From assembly GCA_030693335.1 (NCBI GenBank), contig JAUYAU010000001.1:139796-203795 (forward strand): a stretch of 64,000 bases of DNA. Reading direction: 5' to 3'. Source of the DNA: Sulfuricurvum sp. (GTDB lineage: Bacteria; Campylobacterota; Campylobacteria; Campylobacterales; Sulfurimonadaceae). Below are positions 26,741 through 35,421 of this stretch, piece after piece. The stretch's first letter is position 1. Each line of letters begins with the position of its first letter. The position numbers were made by a program, and so were the translations under genes. The notes beneath the pieces were generated by a model, which saw only the letters and a program-made list of their open reading frames with translations, did no database searches and was not told the origin of the DNA.

Positions 26741-27454
26741 ATGAATTATGCAATTCATAGAGCCAATGAGCGGGGAGTAGCTGAACACGGCTGGCTGCAC
26801 AGCCGATTTAGTTTTAGTTTTGCTGATTATCATAACCGAGAACGGATGGGTTTTGGCGTATTGCGTGTTATCAATGATGATGTTGTCGAACCGCAAAGCG
26901 GATTTGGGATGCATCCTCATCGCGATATGGAAATCGTTACTATCGTACTCAAAGGTTCCATTGAACACACGGATTCATTAGGACATCATGGATTTACCAA
27001 CGCGGGTGAGATACAAGTGATGTCTGCGGGTACGGGGATTGAACATTCGGAGCGCAACCCCTCTACGGATGAGCCGTTGGAGTTGTTTCAAATCTGGATT
27101 TTCCCCAATGCGCATAACCTTCCCCCTCATTATGAACAGAGAGATTTTCGCAATGTTTTGATGGCAGGCGTATGGGGAGTGCTCGTCAGCGGTGATGGAC
27201 ATATGGGATCGATGAAAATTGCTCAGAATGCCAATATCAAAATGACGCGCTTAAACGCAGGTAGTGAGATAGTATGCGATGAAGTTCCTACTGGATACGG
27301 AAGATTGTTACTGGTGATCGAGGGAGAGGTACAAATAGAAGGAGAGACGTTGTATCGGCGTGATGAACTGCAAACAGTAGATACACAACTTTTTACGATT
27401 CATGCTTTGAGCCAGACACATCTGCTCCTTTTTGAAGTTCCGATGACGCGATAG
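26741..27454 (+). CDS. Pirin-family protein (YhhW-like quercetin dioxygenase type)
   Basis: This bicupin protein of 237 residues has the metal ligands of the family: GMHPHRDMEIV (two His) and GTGIEHSE (His and Glu). Conserved SFADYHNRERMGFG and FQIWIFPN are also present. Characterised bacterial members have quercetinase activity, though the natural role is uncertain. The start is the ATG at 26741; its upstream extension overlaps rubredoxin. The last 29 bases of the coding region are repeated exactly beyond the DinJ/YafQ module (28061-28089), suggesting that module was inserted at the 3' end of this gene. Confidence 0.9.
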   Translation: MNYAIHRANERGVAEHGWLHSRFSFSFADYHNRERMGFGVLRVINDDVVEPQSGFGMHPHRDMEIVTIVLKGSIEHTDSLGHHGFTNAGEIQVMSAGTGIEHSERNPSTDEPLELFQIWIFPNAHNLPPHYEQRDFRNVLMAGVWGVLVSGDGHMGSMKIAQNANIKMTRLNAGSEIVCDEVPTGYGRLLLVIEGEVQIEGETLYRRDELQTVDTQLFTIHALSQTHLLLFEVPMTR

Positions 27455-27486
27455 GCAGAACTATAAAAGCGTTTGCACCCCATTTG
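27425..27486 (+). repeat. Direct repeat, left copy: pirin gene 3' end and adjacent bases
   Basis: Bases 27425-27453 (starting ctcctttttgaagttccgat and running almost to the pirin stop codon) recur exactly at 28061-28089. After an 11-base diverged patch, 27465-27477 matches 28101-28113 in 12 of 13 bases at identical spacing. The homology thus extends over about 60 bp on either side of the DinJ/YafQ pair. Confidence 0.85.
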
Positions 27487-27514
27487 TGGTACAATTATAA
27501 AAAAGGAATTTGCC

Positions 27515-27766
27515 ATGCGTACGAGTACCAGCATCCGAATCGACAACGATGCCAAAGAGATCACTACAGCTGTTTTAAAGCAATACGGTATGAGCCTCAG
27601 TGACGGAATCAATCTCTTTTGTAAACAAGTTGCGCTTACTCACTCTATCCCTTTTGAACTCAAAGTTCCAAGCGAGCGGATGAAAATAGCTCTTGAAGAA
27701 CTCGAAGAGCGTAAAGGTGAGAAATTCACCTCGATGGAAGCGTTAAAACGAGATTTGCTCTCTTGA
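27515..27766 (+). CDS. dinJ: DinJ/RelB-family antitoxin
   Basis: This 83-residue protein has the ribbon-helix-helix N-terminus TSTSIRIDNDAKEITTAVLKQYGMSLSDGINLF, typical of DinJ. It should bind DNA as a dimer and neutralise the YafQ toxin with its C-terminal half. AAAGGAA precedes the ATG at 27515, so the longer upstream frame is not used. It overlaps the toxin start by 4 bases. The module is flanked by copies of the pirin 3' end, a sign of acquisition. Confidence 0.92.
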   Translation: MRTSTSIRIDNDAKEITTAVLKQYGMSLSDGINLFCKQVALTHSIPFELKVPSERMKIALEELEERKGEKFTSMEALKRDLLS

Positions 27767-28035
27767 AATACGATATTTTTCGGACGGCATCGTTCAAAAA
27801 AGGGTTTAAGAAACTCATCGCCAAACACCAAGAAGAGGTCTTTGTCGTCATCGAAATATTAGCCAACGGCGATGTGCTCCCTCAAAAATATAAAGACCAT
27901 TCTCTGAGCGGAAATTATAAAGGGTGCAAAGAGTGCCATGTACGACCCGATTTGTTGCTAATCTACCGAATAAGCGAAGGGGTACTCGAACTCACTTTGG
28001 TTGAAATCGGTAGTCACTCCGATCTATTCGGATAA
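27763..28035 (+). CDS. yafQ: YafQ-family mRNA interferase toxin
   Basis: This 90-residue RelE-superfamily toxin should cut mRNA on the ribosome. Candidate catalytic residues of the YafQ type are present: DHSLSG, CKECHVRPDLLLIY and GSHSDLFG, with several His and Asp. It begins at TTG 27763, overlapping the antitoxin stop as TTGA. Full length suggests an intact toxin. Confidence 0.92.
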   Translation: MKYDIFRTASFKKGFKKLIAKHQEEVFVVIEILANGDVLPQKYKDHSLSGNYKGCKECHVRPDLLLIYRISEGVLELTLVEIGSHSDLFG

Positions 28036-28060
28036 AGCTTTAGCTTCTTCACTTCTTTTA

Positions 28061-28122
28061 CTCCTTTTTGAAGTTCCGATGACGCGATAAGGCCTTTTAC
28101 AAAAGTGTTTGCATCGCATAGG
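28061..28122 (+). repeat. Direct repeat, right copy: remnant of the pirin gene 3' end
   Basis: 28061-28089 equals 27425-27453 base for base. In frame it still encodes LLFEVPMTR and a stop codon (TAA instead of TAG). The in-frame codons before it (ALASSLLL) resemble pirin's ALSQTHLL, so a diverged piece of a pirin gene about 17 codons long seems to lie between yafQ and the transporter gene. The repeat runs on into the transporter's last codons. Confidence 0.85.
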
Positions 28123-28984
28123 AAATCAGCGGAAGCGTTATCAAACACAGAATAATCCCGTATCCAACCATCGCCGCACTCAATGCAGGGGCAAATCCCG
28201 CAGCGATCGCCAATGCTCCCGCCGTAATCATCGAGGGCATCCCTGACTCCAAAACAGACACTTGCATCGCGATGGGATCAACGCCCAGTTTGAATAAAAC
28301 TCCAAACGCGATGAGAGGCATTACGATGAGTTTGAGTACCAGTGCCTTTGAGAGGAGGGGATAATCGATCTCCCCGCTAAAGCGCAATGAATAGCCTACA
28401 GAGACCAAGGCAAGGGGAACGAGTGTAGAAGAGAGTGTTTCCAGATAGGGAGACAGGGACAAAGGCATTTTTCCAAAAAACATGGCAAACAGCAGGAAGA
28501 AAAAAGGGGGGAACAAGAACAGTTTTTTAAGAATAAGACGTTTGTGTATTTTACCGATTTCATAATAGGAGATGACCGCGCTTCCGTACAAAGCCAGCAT
28601 TAAAAAGGACCCAAACTGATCGTACATCAACACATACCCTATTGCATCAGGGCCAAGGAGGGTTTTAATGATCGGTATTGCGACAAACGATGTGTTGCCC
28701 AGGGGAATGACAAGCAACAAAGCCGCTCTCACGTCAAGGGGATAATTTTTGGTCATGAGAATGACAAGGTAAAACATAATCGGCAGTAAAAGCCAGGGGA
28801 TCATGATGGTACTGAGTGCGGAAACGTTTAAGGCGATTTTGGGCACTTGAATCAAAACTGTTGCGGGAAGAGAGATGTAGATGACAAAAAAATTGAGGCT
28901 TTTGGAAAAATCAGCGGGAGCATCCGTTTTTTGAAGCACTACCCCAACCAGCAGCAGCGTGATGATAAAAAGAAATTGCTCCAT
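28097..28984 (-). CDS. AEC-family (auxin efflux carrier-like) transporter
   Basis: This membrane protein of 295 residues has about ten helices in the AEC/bile-acid-sodium-symporter fold. FVIYISLPATVLIQVPKI, PLGNTSFVAIPIIKTLLG and SVLESGMPSMITAGALA are family-typical, with the helix-breaking Pro/Asn motifs. Bacterial members move organic acids such as malate; the substrate is not known here. Its last codons form part of the repeat that flanks the DinJ/YafQ module. Confidence 0.87.
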   Translation of the reverse strand: MEQFLFIITLLLVGVVLQKTDAPADFSKSLNFFVIYISLPATVLIQVPKIALNVSALSTIMIPWLLLPIMFYLVILMTKNYPLDVRAALLLVIPLGNTSFVAIPIIKTLLGPDAIGYVLMYDQFGSFLMLALYGSAVISYYEIGKIHKRLILKKLFLFPPFFFLLFAMFFGKMPLSLSPYLETLSSTLVPLALVSVGYSLRFSGEIDYPLLSKALVLKLIVMPLIAFGVLFKLGVDPIAMQVSVLESGMPSMITAGALAIAAGFAPALSAAMVGYGIILCLITLPLISYAMQTLL

Positions 28985-28999
28985 ACGATATTCCTGATA

Positions 29000-30295
29000 C
29001 TAATTTTGAGTTGAATAGCCTTGCAAGGCTGTTTTAGAACCAAGTGGCAAGGCAATCAAGTCACCGTTACGACGAACTGAAATAATCGCCAGCTCATTGT
29101 CTTTGAGTTTGGAGAGCTGGGTATTGAATTCTTTGATTGTTTTGACACGTGTTGCGTTAATCTGTACGATTGTGTCACCTGTTGTGAGACCGGATACTTT
29201 TGCAGATCCATAACTCAATACGATCTTCACACTCTCATTATCACTGCCATCTTGGAGAACAAGGCCCAATTTTTCAGCTTGGTCTGCTGTTGCGATATTG
29301 GTTGTGGGTGTATTGGTACTGGGAGTAATGCCTAAAGAGAGGATTGCTTTGGAATATTTTTTATCCCTCAGGTATGTCAGTTTTAGACTGTCATTTGGTT
29401 TTGAATACTGCAGATAGCGGTGAAGGGTTCCATTATTCGTAAATTTTTCATCATTTAGCTCAATAAGAATATCTCCGGCTTTGAGCCCCGCCAAATCAGC
29501 AGGGCTTTTAGGATCGATATGGGTAATAAGCACTGAGGATGGAAACCCTAACTTTCGGGAGACTTTGTCTGAGATAAGCAAATCAGCTCCCAAATATCCT
29601 CTATCAATTTTTTTCTGAGAAATCAGAAGATTAGCGATGCGGAATGCTTCATTGACAGGGATGGCAAATCCGATATTGGTGTAGCTTCCGGAACGTAAGA
29701 ACGTCATGCTGGCAACAGCTATTAATTCCCCATTTTGATTGAAAAGCGGGCCTCCGGAATTGCCTGGATTGATGGCAGCATCGGTTTGTATAAAATACTG
29801 ATAGGGGTAATTAGGCAAAAATTGCGCAATCGCACTGATAACTCCTACTGTAACTCCAAGTCCCAGTGAATAAGGAGCTCCGAGTACAAATACGTTGTCT
29901 CCCAATGCTAATTGCGTGCTATTTCCAAGTAGAAGAGGCGGTGCATTGAATGTAGGAACATCCAAAATGGCAAGATCGGTTTTCTCATCTTTGGCAAGCA
30001 ATGTCGCTGGATATTCGGTATTGTTGAAATCAACAACAACAATTTTTTTGGCATCCTTAATCACGTGGGCATTGGTGAGGATATGATGGTTGCTGTCGAA
30101 AACAAATCCGGACCCACCGGAATCACTTTGGATCAGTTCATTCTCTTGGGCAATGGCTTCACTGCGTTGGATTTTAATCTTAACGACACTTGGCAAGAGT
30201 TTTGCGGCTGATGAAGCGATGCCTATCGAAGATTGGGCGAAAAGTGAGTAAGAAAGTACAACCAATAGGAGAAAGGGAGTTTGGTGCAATTTCAT
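29000..30295 (-). CDS. HtrA/DegP-type periplasmic serine protease with two PDZ domains
   Basis: This 431-residue protein has a Sec signal (1-20, ending LFAQ). The trypsin-like domain carries the catalytic triad His77 (LTNAHV), Asp107 (KTDLAILD) and Ser180 (INPGNSGGPL). Two PDZ domains follow at about 235-325 and 340-425. It should degrade or refold damaged periplasmic proteins. A TATACT -10 element at 30324-30329 lies 29 bases ahead of the ATG, divergent from the phosphoesterase gene. Confidence 0.93.
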   Translation of the reverse strand: MKLHQTPFLLLVVLSYSLFAQSSIGIASSAAKLLPSVVKIKIQRSEAIAQENELIQSDSGGSGFVFDSNHHILTNAHVIKDAKKIVVVDFNNTEYPATLLAKDEKTDLAILDVPTFNAPPLLLGNSTQLALGDNVFVLGAPYSLGLGVTVGVISAIAQFLPNYPYQYFIQTDAAINPGNSGGPLFNQNGELIAVASMTFLRSGSYTNIGFAIPVNEAFRIANLLISQKKIDRGYLGADLLISDKVSRKLGFPSSVLITHIDPKSPADLAGLKAGDILIELNDEKFTNNGTLHRYLQYSKPNDSLKLTYLRDKKYSKAILSLGITPSTNTPTTNIATADQAEKLGLVLQDGSDNESVKIVLSYGSAKVSGLTTGDTIVQINATRVKTIKEFNTQLSKLKDNELAIISVRRNGDLIALPLGSKTALQGYSTQN

Positions 30296-30323
30296 AACGA
30301 TCGTTCCTTGTTTTTATAACTTT

Positions 30324-30366
30324 AGTATAGCTAAATAGAGGTTCAATTTTAACAATACAGTATACT
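30324..30366. promoter_or_regulatory. Divergent -10 elements of the HtrA and phosphoesterase genes
   Basis: A minus-strand TATACT (30324-30329) faces the HtrA gene and a plus-strand TATACT (30361-30366) faces the phosphoesterase ATG at 30393. Both are at normal distances. No clear -35 hexamers are visible. Confidence 0.5.
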
Positions 30367-30392
30367 ATGAACACTTTTTTATGGAGAAATAA

Positions 30393-31709
30393 ATGCAAAA
30401 ATTGCTGCTCTTAATCGCTTTTTTTACTTCATTGGCTCATGCGGATGAATTGAAATCTAAAATTGATCATATTATTGTCATCTATTTGGAAAACCGCAGT
30501 TTTGATAACCTTTTTCGGGGTTTTGAGGGGGCTGATACTTCGGATCATCCAAGTAAACCGTATGCATTGCAACGCGATCGAAATGGGATCGTCTATAACC
30601 AGCTTCCTATGGGAGAAGAAGCGCTAAAACTTGGTTTTGCTCAAAGTGTAGCGAATGAACCGTTTTTGATAGACCAAACAGTCTCTCAAGAGGAAATCAT
30701 CCCTGATATGGTACACCGTTTTTATCAAAATCAGCTACAGATTAATGGGGGCAAGAACGATCGATTTGTTGACATTAGTGATGAAAAAGGACTCACGATG
30801 GGCTACCACGATATGCGCAACAGTGCGTTGTGGAAGTATGCAAAAGAATACACGCTGTGCGATCAGTTTTTTGCGGCGGCGTTTGGAGGCTCTTTCCTGA
30901 ACCACCAATGGCTCATAGCGGCACGCACGCCGTATGTGGGAAATGAATCTAATATTTCTAAATATGAACTTGATTCAAGGGGTGAAATCATTCGGGATGG
31001 GATACTCACACCTGATGGGTATGCGGTCAATACGATTCAGCCTTTTCATCCGCCCTTCAAAGCCAAATACGCCGATGAGAAGATGCGATTACAGCCTTTG
31101 ACCTACGATACGATCGGTGATCGCCTCAGTGCGAAGAAAATCTCGTGGAGCTGGTACAGCGGCGGATACGATGAGGCGCAGGAGGGCAAAGGTGATATTA
31201 TAAAATATCAATATCACCATAACCCGTTTTTGTATTTTGCCAACTATGCTCCAAATACCCAAGGCAGAGGACATCTCAAAGATGAAAAGTTTTTTTTCAG
31301 CGAGTTGCGTGAGGGAAAACTGCCAAGTGTTGTTTTCTTCAAACCCGCGGCTTCTGACAATCAGCATCCCGGATACGCGAGCGTGAAGGCCGCCGATGAA
31401 AAACTGCGCCACATCGTAGAATCAATTCAGGCAAACCAAAAGGTTTGGGGCAAGTCGGTGATTATTATCACGTACGATGAGAACGGTGGATTATGGGATC
31501 ATGTGGCACCGCCAAAAATAGATCGTTGGGGTCCAGGAACACGTATACCCGCCATCATCATCTCGCCCTATGCCAAACGGGGGTACGTCGATCATACGGT
31601 TTACGATACTACTTCTATTTTAAAAATGATTGAGCAGCGTTATGATCTCAAGCCGCTTACTGACCGAGATAAAAATTCGAATGCACTCAAGGTAATGGAA
31701 AAAAAATAG
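30393..31709 (+). CDS. Secreted phosphoesterase (phospholipase C / acid phosphatase AcpA family)
   Basis: This exported protein of 438 residues has a clear signal peptide (cleavage near AHA, residue 17). Family motifs are HIIVIYLENRSFDNLF (metal ligands Glu-Asn), FGGSFLNHQW with the His region, and TYDENGGLWDHVAPP (Asp-Glu and Asp-His). Members hydrolyse phosphate mono- or diesters including phospholipids. The protein is shorter than Pseudomonas PlcH types and lacks their C-terminal repeats. It is probably periplasmic and used for phosphate scavenging; the substrate is open. Confidence 0.88.
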   Translation: MQKLLLLIAFFTSLAHADELKSKIDHIIVIYLENRSFDNLFRGFEGADTSDHPSKPYALQRDRNGIVYNQLPMGEEALKLGFAQSVANEPFLIDQTVSQEEIIPDMVHRFYQNQLQINGGKNDRFVDISDEKGLTMGYHDMRNSALWKYAKEYTLCDQFFAAAFGGSFLNHQWLIAARTPYVGNESNISKYELDSRGEIIRDGILTPDGYAVNTIQPFHPPFKAKYADEKMRLQPLTYDTIGDRLSAKKISWSWYSGGYDEAQEGKGDIIKYQYHHNPFLYFANYAPNTQGRGHLKDEKFFFSELREGKLPSVVFFKPAASDNQHPGYASVKAADEKLRHIVESIQANQKVWGKSVIIITYDENGGLWDHVAPPKIDRWGPGTRIPAIIISPYAKRGYVDHTVYDTTSILKMIEQRYDLKPLTDRDKNSNALKVMEKK

Positions 31710-31714
31710 TCCAA

Positions 31715-31966
31715 TCACTCTTTACGCGTAATGTTGTACAAAAAGCGAAATACTTCCGCAACGGCAATGTAAAGTTTTTCAGGGATTTCTTTATCGAGTT
31801 CTACTTTGCTTAAAAGTTCAACGAGGTCTTCGTCTTGTTGGATAGGAAGATTGTGCAGTTGCGCAATCTTGATGATATTTTCGGCCGTTGCTCCTTTGCC
31901 CGTTGCAATGACACGGGGAGAGTCTTCTTTTGATGGGTCGTATCTTAAAGCTACCGCTTTTTTCAT
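31715..31966 (-). CDS. FlhB C-terminal-domain homologue (FlhX type)
   Basis: This 83-residue protein resembles the cytoplasmic tail of the flagellar export switch FlhB/EscU: AVALRYD, PRVIATGKGATAENIIKIA, LHNLPIQQDEDLVELL, and IPEKLYIAVAEVFRFLY. The membrane part and the autocleavage NPTH are absent. Such paralogues in Campylobacterota can partly stand in for the processed FlhB tail. It overlaps the FliK-like gene by 4 bases, which supports a joint role in export specificity switching. Confidence 0.88.
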   Translation of the reverse strand: MKKAVALRYDPSKEDSPRVIATGKGATAENIIKIAQLHNLPIQQDEDLVELLSKVELDKEIPEKLYIAVAEVFRFLYNITRKE

Positions 31967-33231
31967 GCCATTACCTCAAATCCTGATTCAAAATCAGTAT
32001 CCTCTGGCGTATAAGCAGTCGTAGAGGGTGCTTGGGACTCTGTGGCGTCATATACTCGTATAGCTCTAGGATTTATACCAGCTTGTGTCAAAAGGGTTCT
32101 GAGGGTGCTTAGATGCTCTTTTATGAGATCTTTGAACTGGGAATTTTCAGTGTGCGCTTGTATCTCGAGCTGATTTCCTTCATACAGCGCCATCATGAGA
32201 TCAATCTTTCCGTATTCTTTGAGCTGAAGATGCACTTCGCAATAAAACTTTTTTTCTTCACGTTTTTTGAATGCAAGAGATCCTTCTTCGAGTATATCCC
32301 ATGAAAAGGGGAAATACAGCGTGTTAGAAGCATCAAGATGGGAAAGCAGCTGATGATAATCAATATGGGTAATGAGTTTATCGATTTGAGTCTGTACGTC
32401 ATTGGAAGGGGGCGTTGCGAGTGTTTTAATCTCTTCTCCCAGCTTCAGAAGTTGAGATTTGACATCGTTTGATAAATGTTCTTCCAATTGGGTTTGAATC
32501 AAAAGCTTTTCGGGGTTTGTAAATGGCGTTAATTGTTTGATGGTTGTACGAACTTCTTCTACTGCTTTGGCTTCAGAAGGTGTCTGTGGATCGATTTTTG
32601 GGAGGATACGTTCAATCGCATCGGTAAGCGTTTGGACACTTTTGATGAGAACGCGTGCGGATCCCATATCTTCACCGGCTTTTGTCAAAACAGGATGTTC
32701 TAAAAATTCTGCGAGACTTTGAGCAATATTTTTGGTTTCACTGTGAGGGGTTTGAGCCAATGCGTGCTGAAGATTTTGAAGTGTTTCACGAATCAGGGGC
32801 ATCGTTTGTATGGCTGATGCGATTTTTGATTCCATAAAAATTCCGGAATTGGCAACTTTTTCTTTTAAAACAGGGGCATTGAGGGTTGTGATGGATTGCA
32901 GGGAACTTTCGAGTTTAGAGAGCTTTACTGCAAGGTTTGGTGGTAAATTTGGTTCTGCTTTTAGGGTTGTTACGACATTTTTGAGTTCTTGCGTAAAGTT
33001 TCCAAACTGTTTAAAGGCACTGCTGTTTTTGAGAATATCCAGAAGGACTTGATCGGATTTCGTGTTTGAAATTTTGGATTGAAAAAGGGAACTAACGATG
33101 GATTTGAGATCTTTGCCCTCTTTTAACAGTTCCAATTGCCCAGGAGTGGCTTGTTGAAGCGCGAGGCTGAGTGCTTTGTTTTGATGGGGCATCAAAATAG
33201 ACATTTTTGCATCGGGCTTTAGAGTTATCAT
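31963..33231 (-). CDS. FliK-like flagellar hook-length control protein
   Basis: This 422-residue protein has a long, helical, low-complexity N-terminal part (about 1-290). The C-terminal domain of FliK type has the pattern VHLQLKEYGKIDLMMALYEGNQLEIQAHTEN followed by a helical end. No membrane segment is present. In flagellar assembly FliK measures hook length and triggers the FlhB switch. The partner encoded 4 bases overlapping downstream is the FlhB tail homologue, which makes this assignment convincing despite weak sequence conservation. Confidence 0.75.
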   Translation of the reverse strand: MITLKPDAKMSILMPHQNKALSLALQQATPGQLELLKEGKDLKSIVSSLFQSKISNTKSDQVLLDILKNSSAFKQFGNFTQELKNVVTTLKAEPNLPPNLAVKLSKLESSLQSITTLNAPVLKEKVANSGIFMESKIASAIQTMPLIRETLQNLQHALAQTPHSETKNIAQSLAEFLEHPVLTKAGEDMGSARVLIKSVQTLTDAIERILPKIDPQTPSEAKAVEEVRTTIKQLTPFTNPEKLLIQTQLEEHLSNDVKSQLLKLGEEIKTLATPPSNDVQTQIDKLITHIDYHQLLSHLDASNTLYFPFSWDILEEGSLAFKKREEKKFYCEVHLQLKEYGKIDLMMALYEGNQLEIQAHTENSQFKDLIKEHLSTLRTLLTQAGINPRAIRVYDATESQAPSTTAYTPEDTDFESGFEVMA

Positions 33232-33259
33232 GGTTGTAGTTTAGCACAGAGAAGTGAAT

Positions 33260-34021
33260 TTATATCCCTCTGTTCTTCTTGATCATCTCATACGCGCCAT
33301 TGATCTCTTGCACCTTGGCCGTTGCCGCTTGGATGTAATCCTCACTGGAGCCTTGTGCTTTGACAATATCAGGATGGTACTGTTTTACGAGGGCGCGATA
33401 GGCTTTTTTGAGCTCATCATTGCTAGCTTCTTTGGTGATTCCCAAAAGGGCGTAGGCTTGATCGATGGAGCTTTCCTTGACGCTTTTGTGGTGAAACGAT
33501 CCAAATTGCTCCAACATTGCGGCCAGTTCGTTGGCATTGAAATGTAAAAATGCGGCGATTTTTGCAAGCATCGCTTCTTCACTGTGGCTGAGGGTTCCGT
33601 CGATGTAAGCGAGATTGACGAGAAACTGCATCATCTGGATACGCTTGTGCGAATCGTTTTGGATGATGGCATACAAGGCATGTGCTACGGTATCGAGATT
33701 ATGAGGTACTTGTTTTTCAATATCAAAAATTTCTTTGAGAAGTTGTTTGGCGGTTTGCGGATCGGGAAAAAGTGAGCTGATATCGTTAAACATATTGCCA
33801 ACCAGTTCAGCTTCGAGCTCATCGACTCTTCCGTCAGCTTTGGCAACTTTTGCCGTAAGTGCGACAAAAAGCCCCAGTTCGCTTTTAGCAAGGGATTCTC
33901 GTGTGAGGACAAAACCTCTAAACTGTTTTTGAGAATATTCGCTTCCTTCATATTTCGAATACCCTTTGGATATCCAATAAAAAACGACTGCGAGAAGGAT
34001 AAAAAGTAAAATCTGTGTCAT
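33260..34021 (-). CDS. DjlA-like co-chaperone (TerB and J domains)
   Basis: This 253-residue membrane-anchored protein has a transmembrane helix at 4-19. A TerB/DjlA-type central helical domain follows (about 45-160; [29 protein letters not shown]). The C-terminal J domain has the invariant HPD ([12 protein letters not shown]). It should recruit DnaK at the inner membrane. The order matches DjlA. It precedes photolyase with an 81-base gap and probably is a separate unit. Confidence 0.9.
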   Translation of the reverse strand: MTQILLFILLAVVFYWISKGYSKYEGSEYSQKQFRGFVLTRESLAKSELGLFVALTAKVAKADGRVDELEAELVGNMFNDISSLFPDPQTAKQLLKEIFDIEKQVPHNLDTVAHALYAIIQNDSHKRIQMMQFLVNLAYIDGTLSHSEEAMLAKIAAFLHFNANELAAMLEQFGSFHHKSVKESSIDQAYALLGITKEASNDELKKAYRALVKQYHPDIVKAQGSSEDYIQAATAKVQEINGAYEMIKKNRGI

Positions 34022-34102
34022 GGTGTCTCCAAAAAAAATGAAAATAGAAATGGCATAATAGCAATAAATGGATAATGAATGCGATGATTCTCACACACCG
34101 AA

Positions 34103-35419
34103 CTAAAGGGAGCTTTTAAAATACTCCAACGCTTTTTTAGAACTCTCTTTATGATCAACGATGGGCATGGGGTATTGGTCCTTGTTGCCATCGAGGTGTT
34201 TGTGGATGTAACGTCCCTCTTTATCAAACTTTTCACTTTGGGTATAGGGATTGAAGATACGAAAATAAGGTTGTGGATCAACTCCTGTTCCGGCACTCCA
34301 TTGCCAAGAGAGGATGTTGCTTGCCGCATCATAATCGTTGAGATGCTGAGCAAAAAATTGTTCTCCCCATTGCCATGGCAACAGCAGGTTTTTGGTGAAA
34401 AACGAGGCGCAAATCATCCGTACGCGGTTGTGCATCTCTCCTGTTTCCAAGAGTTCTTGAACACCTGCATCGACAATGGGGACACCTGTACGTGCGGTGC
34501 AAAAGGCTTTGAAATAGTCGTCGTTGGGTATCCCCTCAAAGCGGTAGCGAAAATTTTGAGTAGCCAGATGAGGGAAGTGGTACAGCAGCATCGCGTAAAA
34601 ATCACGAAAAATGAGTTGTCGAAAAAAGGGTTCGGTATCCGTTCCTGACTTTTTTTGTTGTGTCAGCCAACGCAGTACGGCACGGATGGAAAGGGTTCCA
34701 AACCGCAGATCGGTACTGAGATATGAGGTGGCTTCTTTAATCATGTAATCACGATCATGTGCATAGGCCGCGAGTTTTGAGGCAAATTCTGTGAGCTTTT
34801 GCTGGGGGGTCATGGTGTGATGAGGTGTCAGTGTCTGTGGTTCGAAGCCGATGGATTCTAGGCAAACAGGGTAGGTGGTATGGGTATTTTTATCAATACG
34901 ATGCATAAGCGTATAATCAAAGTCGATTAGGCTCTGTCTGCAAGGAATGCATTCGTCCATGTGTTCAGGGGTAAAGAGGGTTTTGGCACAGTTGTAAAAG
35001 GGGGTAAACACTTGATAGGGCGTTTTGTCTTTTTTGAGCACTTCATCGGGTTTAAAGATATAGGTGTCGTGCAGATACGTAAACTCAATGAGATGAGAAA
35101 TCTCACAGTCACGCTCCAGAGCATAGGCATCATAATCACCCGAGGCACATACGTCATGATAGGAACTGTTTTGTAACAGCCAACCAAAGACATCGGCAGG
35201 TTTACCGTAAAAAATGGCCAGATCAAGACCTCGCGTACGCAAGGCGGATTTGAGATGCACAAGTGCATTAAAGATAAAACTGACACGCCGATCATTTTTA
35301 CTCAAGGGCTCTAAGATGGTAGGATCAAAAATAAATATCGGGAGAACCTCACCCTCTTGGCACAGCAGAGGGTTGTCCTCCACTCTTAAATCCCTGCGAA
35401 ACCAAAGAATGCGCCGCAA
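34103..35419 (-). CDS. phrB: Deoxyribodipyrimidine photolyase
   Basis: This 438-residue class I photolyase repairs cyclobutane pyrimidine dimers with blue light. The N-terminal antenna domain (LWFRRDLRVEDNPL) is followed by the FAD domain with LRFGTLSIRAVLRW, FRYRFEGIPND, ARTGVPIVDAGVQELL, MHNRVRM, and WQWSAGTGVDPQPYFRIFNP. Tryptophans for electron transfer are present. It begins 2 bases after the DUF523/DUF1722 gene, its usual partner. It is part of a light-linked island that also holds LOV and BLUF receptors. Confidence 0.95.
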   Translation of the reverse strand: MRRILWFRRDLRVEDNPLLCQEGEVLPIFIFDPTILEPLSKNDRRVSFIFNALVHLKSALRTRGLDLAIFYGKPADVFGWLLQNSSYHDVCASGDYDAYALERDCEISHLIEFTYLHDTYIFKPDEVLKKDKTPYQVFTPFYNCAKTLFTPEHMDECIPCRQSLIDFDYTLMHRIDKNTHTTYPVCLESIGFEPQTLTPHHTMTPQQKLTEFASKLAAYAHDRDYMIKEATSYLSTDLRFGTLSIRAVLRWLTQQKKSGTDTEPFFRQLIFRDFYAMLLYHFPHLATQNFRYRFEGIPNDDYFKAFCTARTGVPIVDAGVQELLETGEMHNRVRMICASFFTKNLLLPWQWGEQFFAQHLNDYDAASNILSWQWSAGTGVDPQPYFRIFNPYTQSEKFDKEGRYIHKHLDGNKDQYPMPIVDHKESSKKALEYFKSSL

Positions 35420-35421
35420 GA

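Noticed and set aside
28036-28096. Candidate integrase attachment site at the pirin-end repeat
   Set aside because: The repeat does resemble a 3'-end duplication, but no integrase, recombinase or tRNA is present, so it is reported as a repeat rather than an att site.
34018-34353. Minus-strand frame overlapping the photolyase 3' end
   Set aside because: It is out of frame with the photolyase, whose coding evidence is very strong, and carries no motif.
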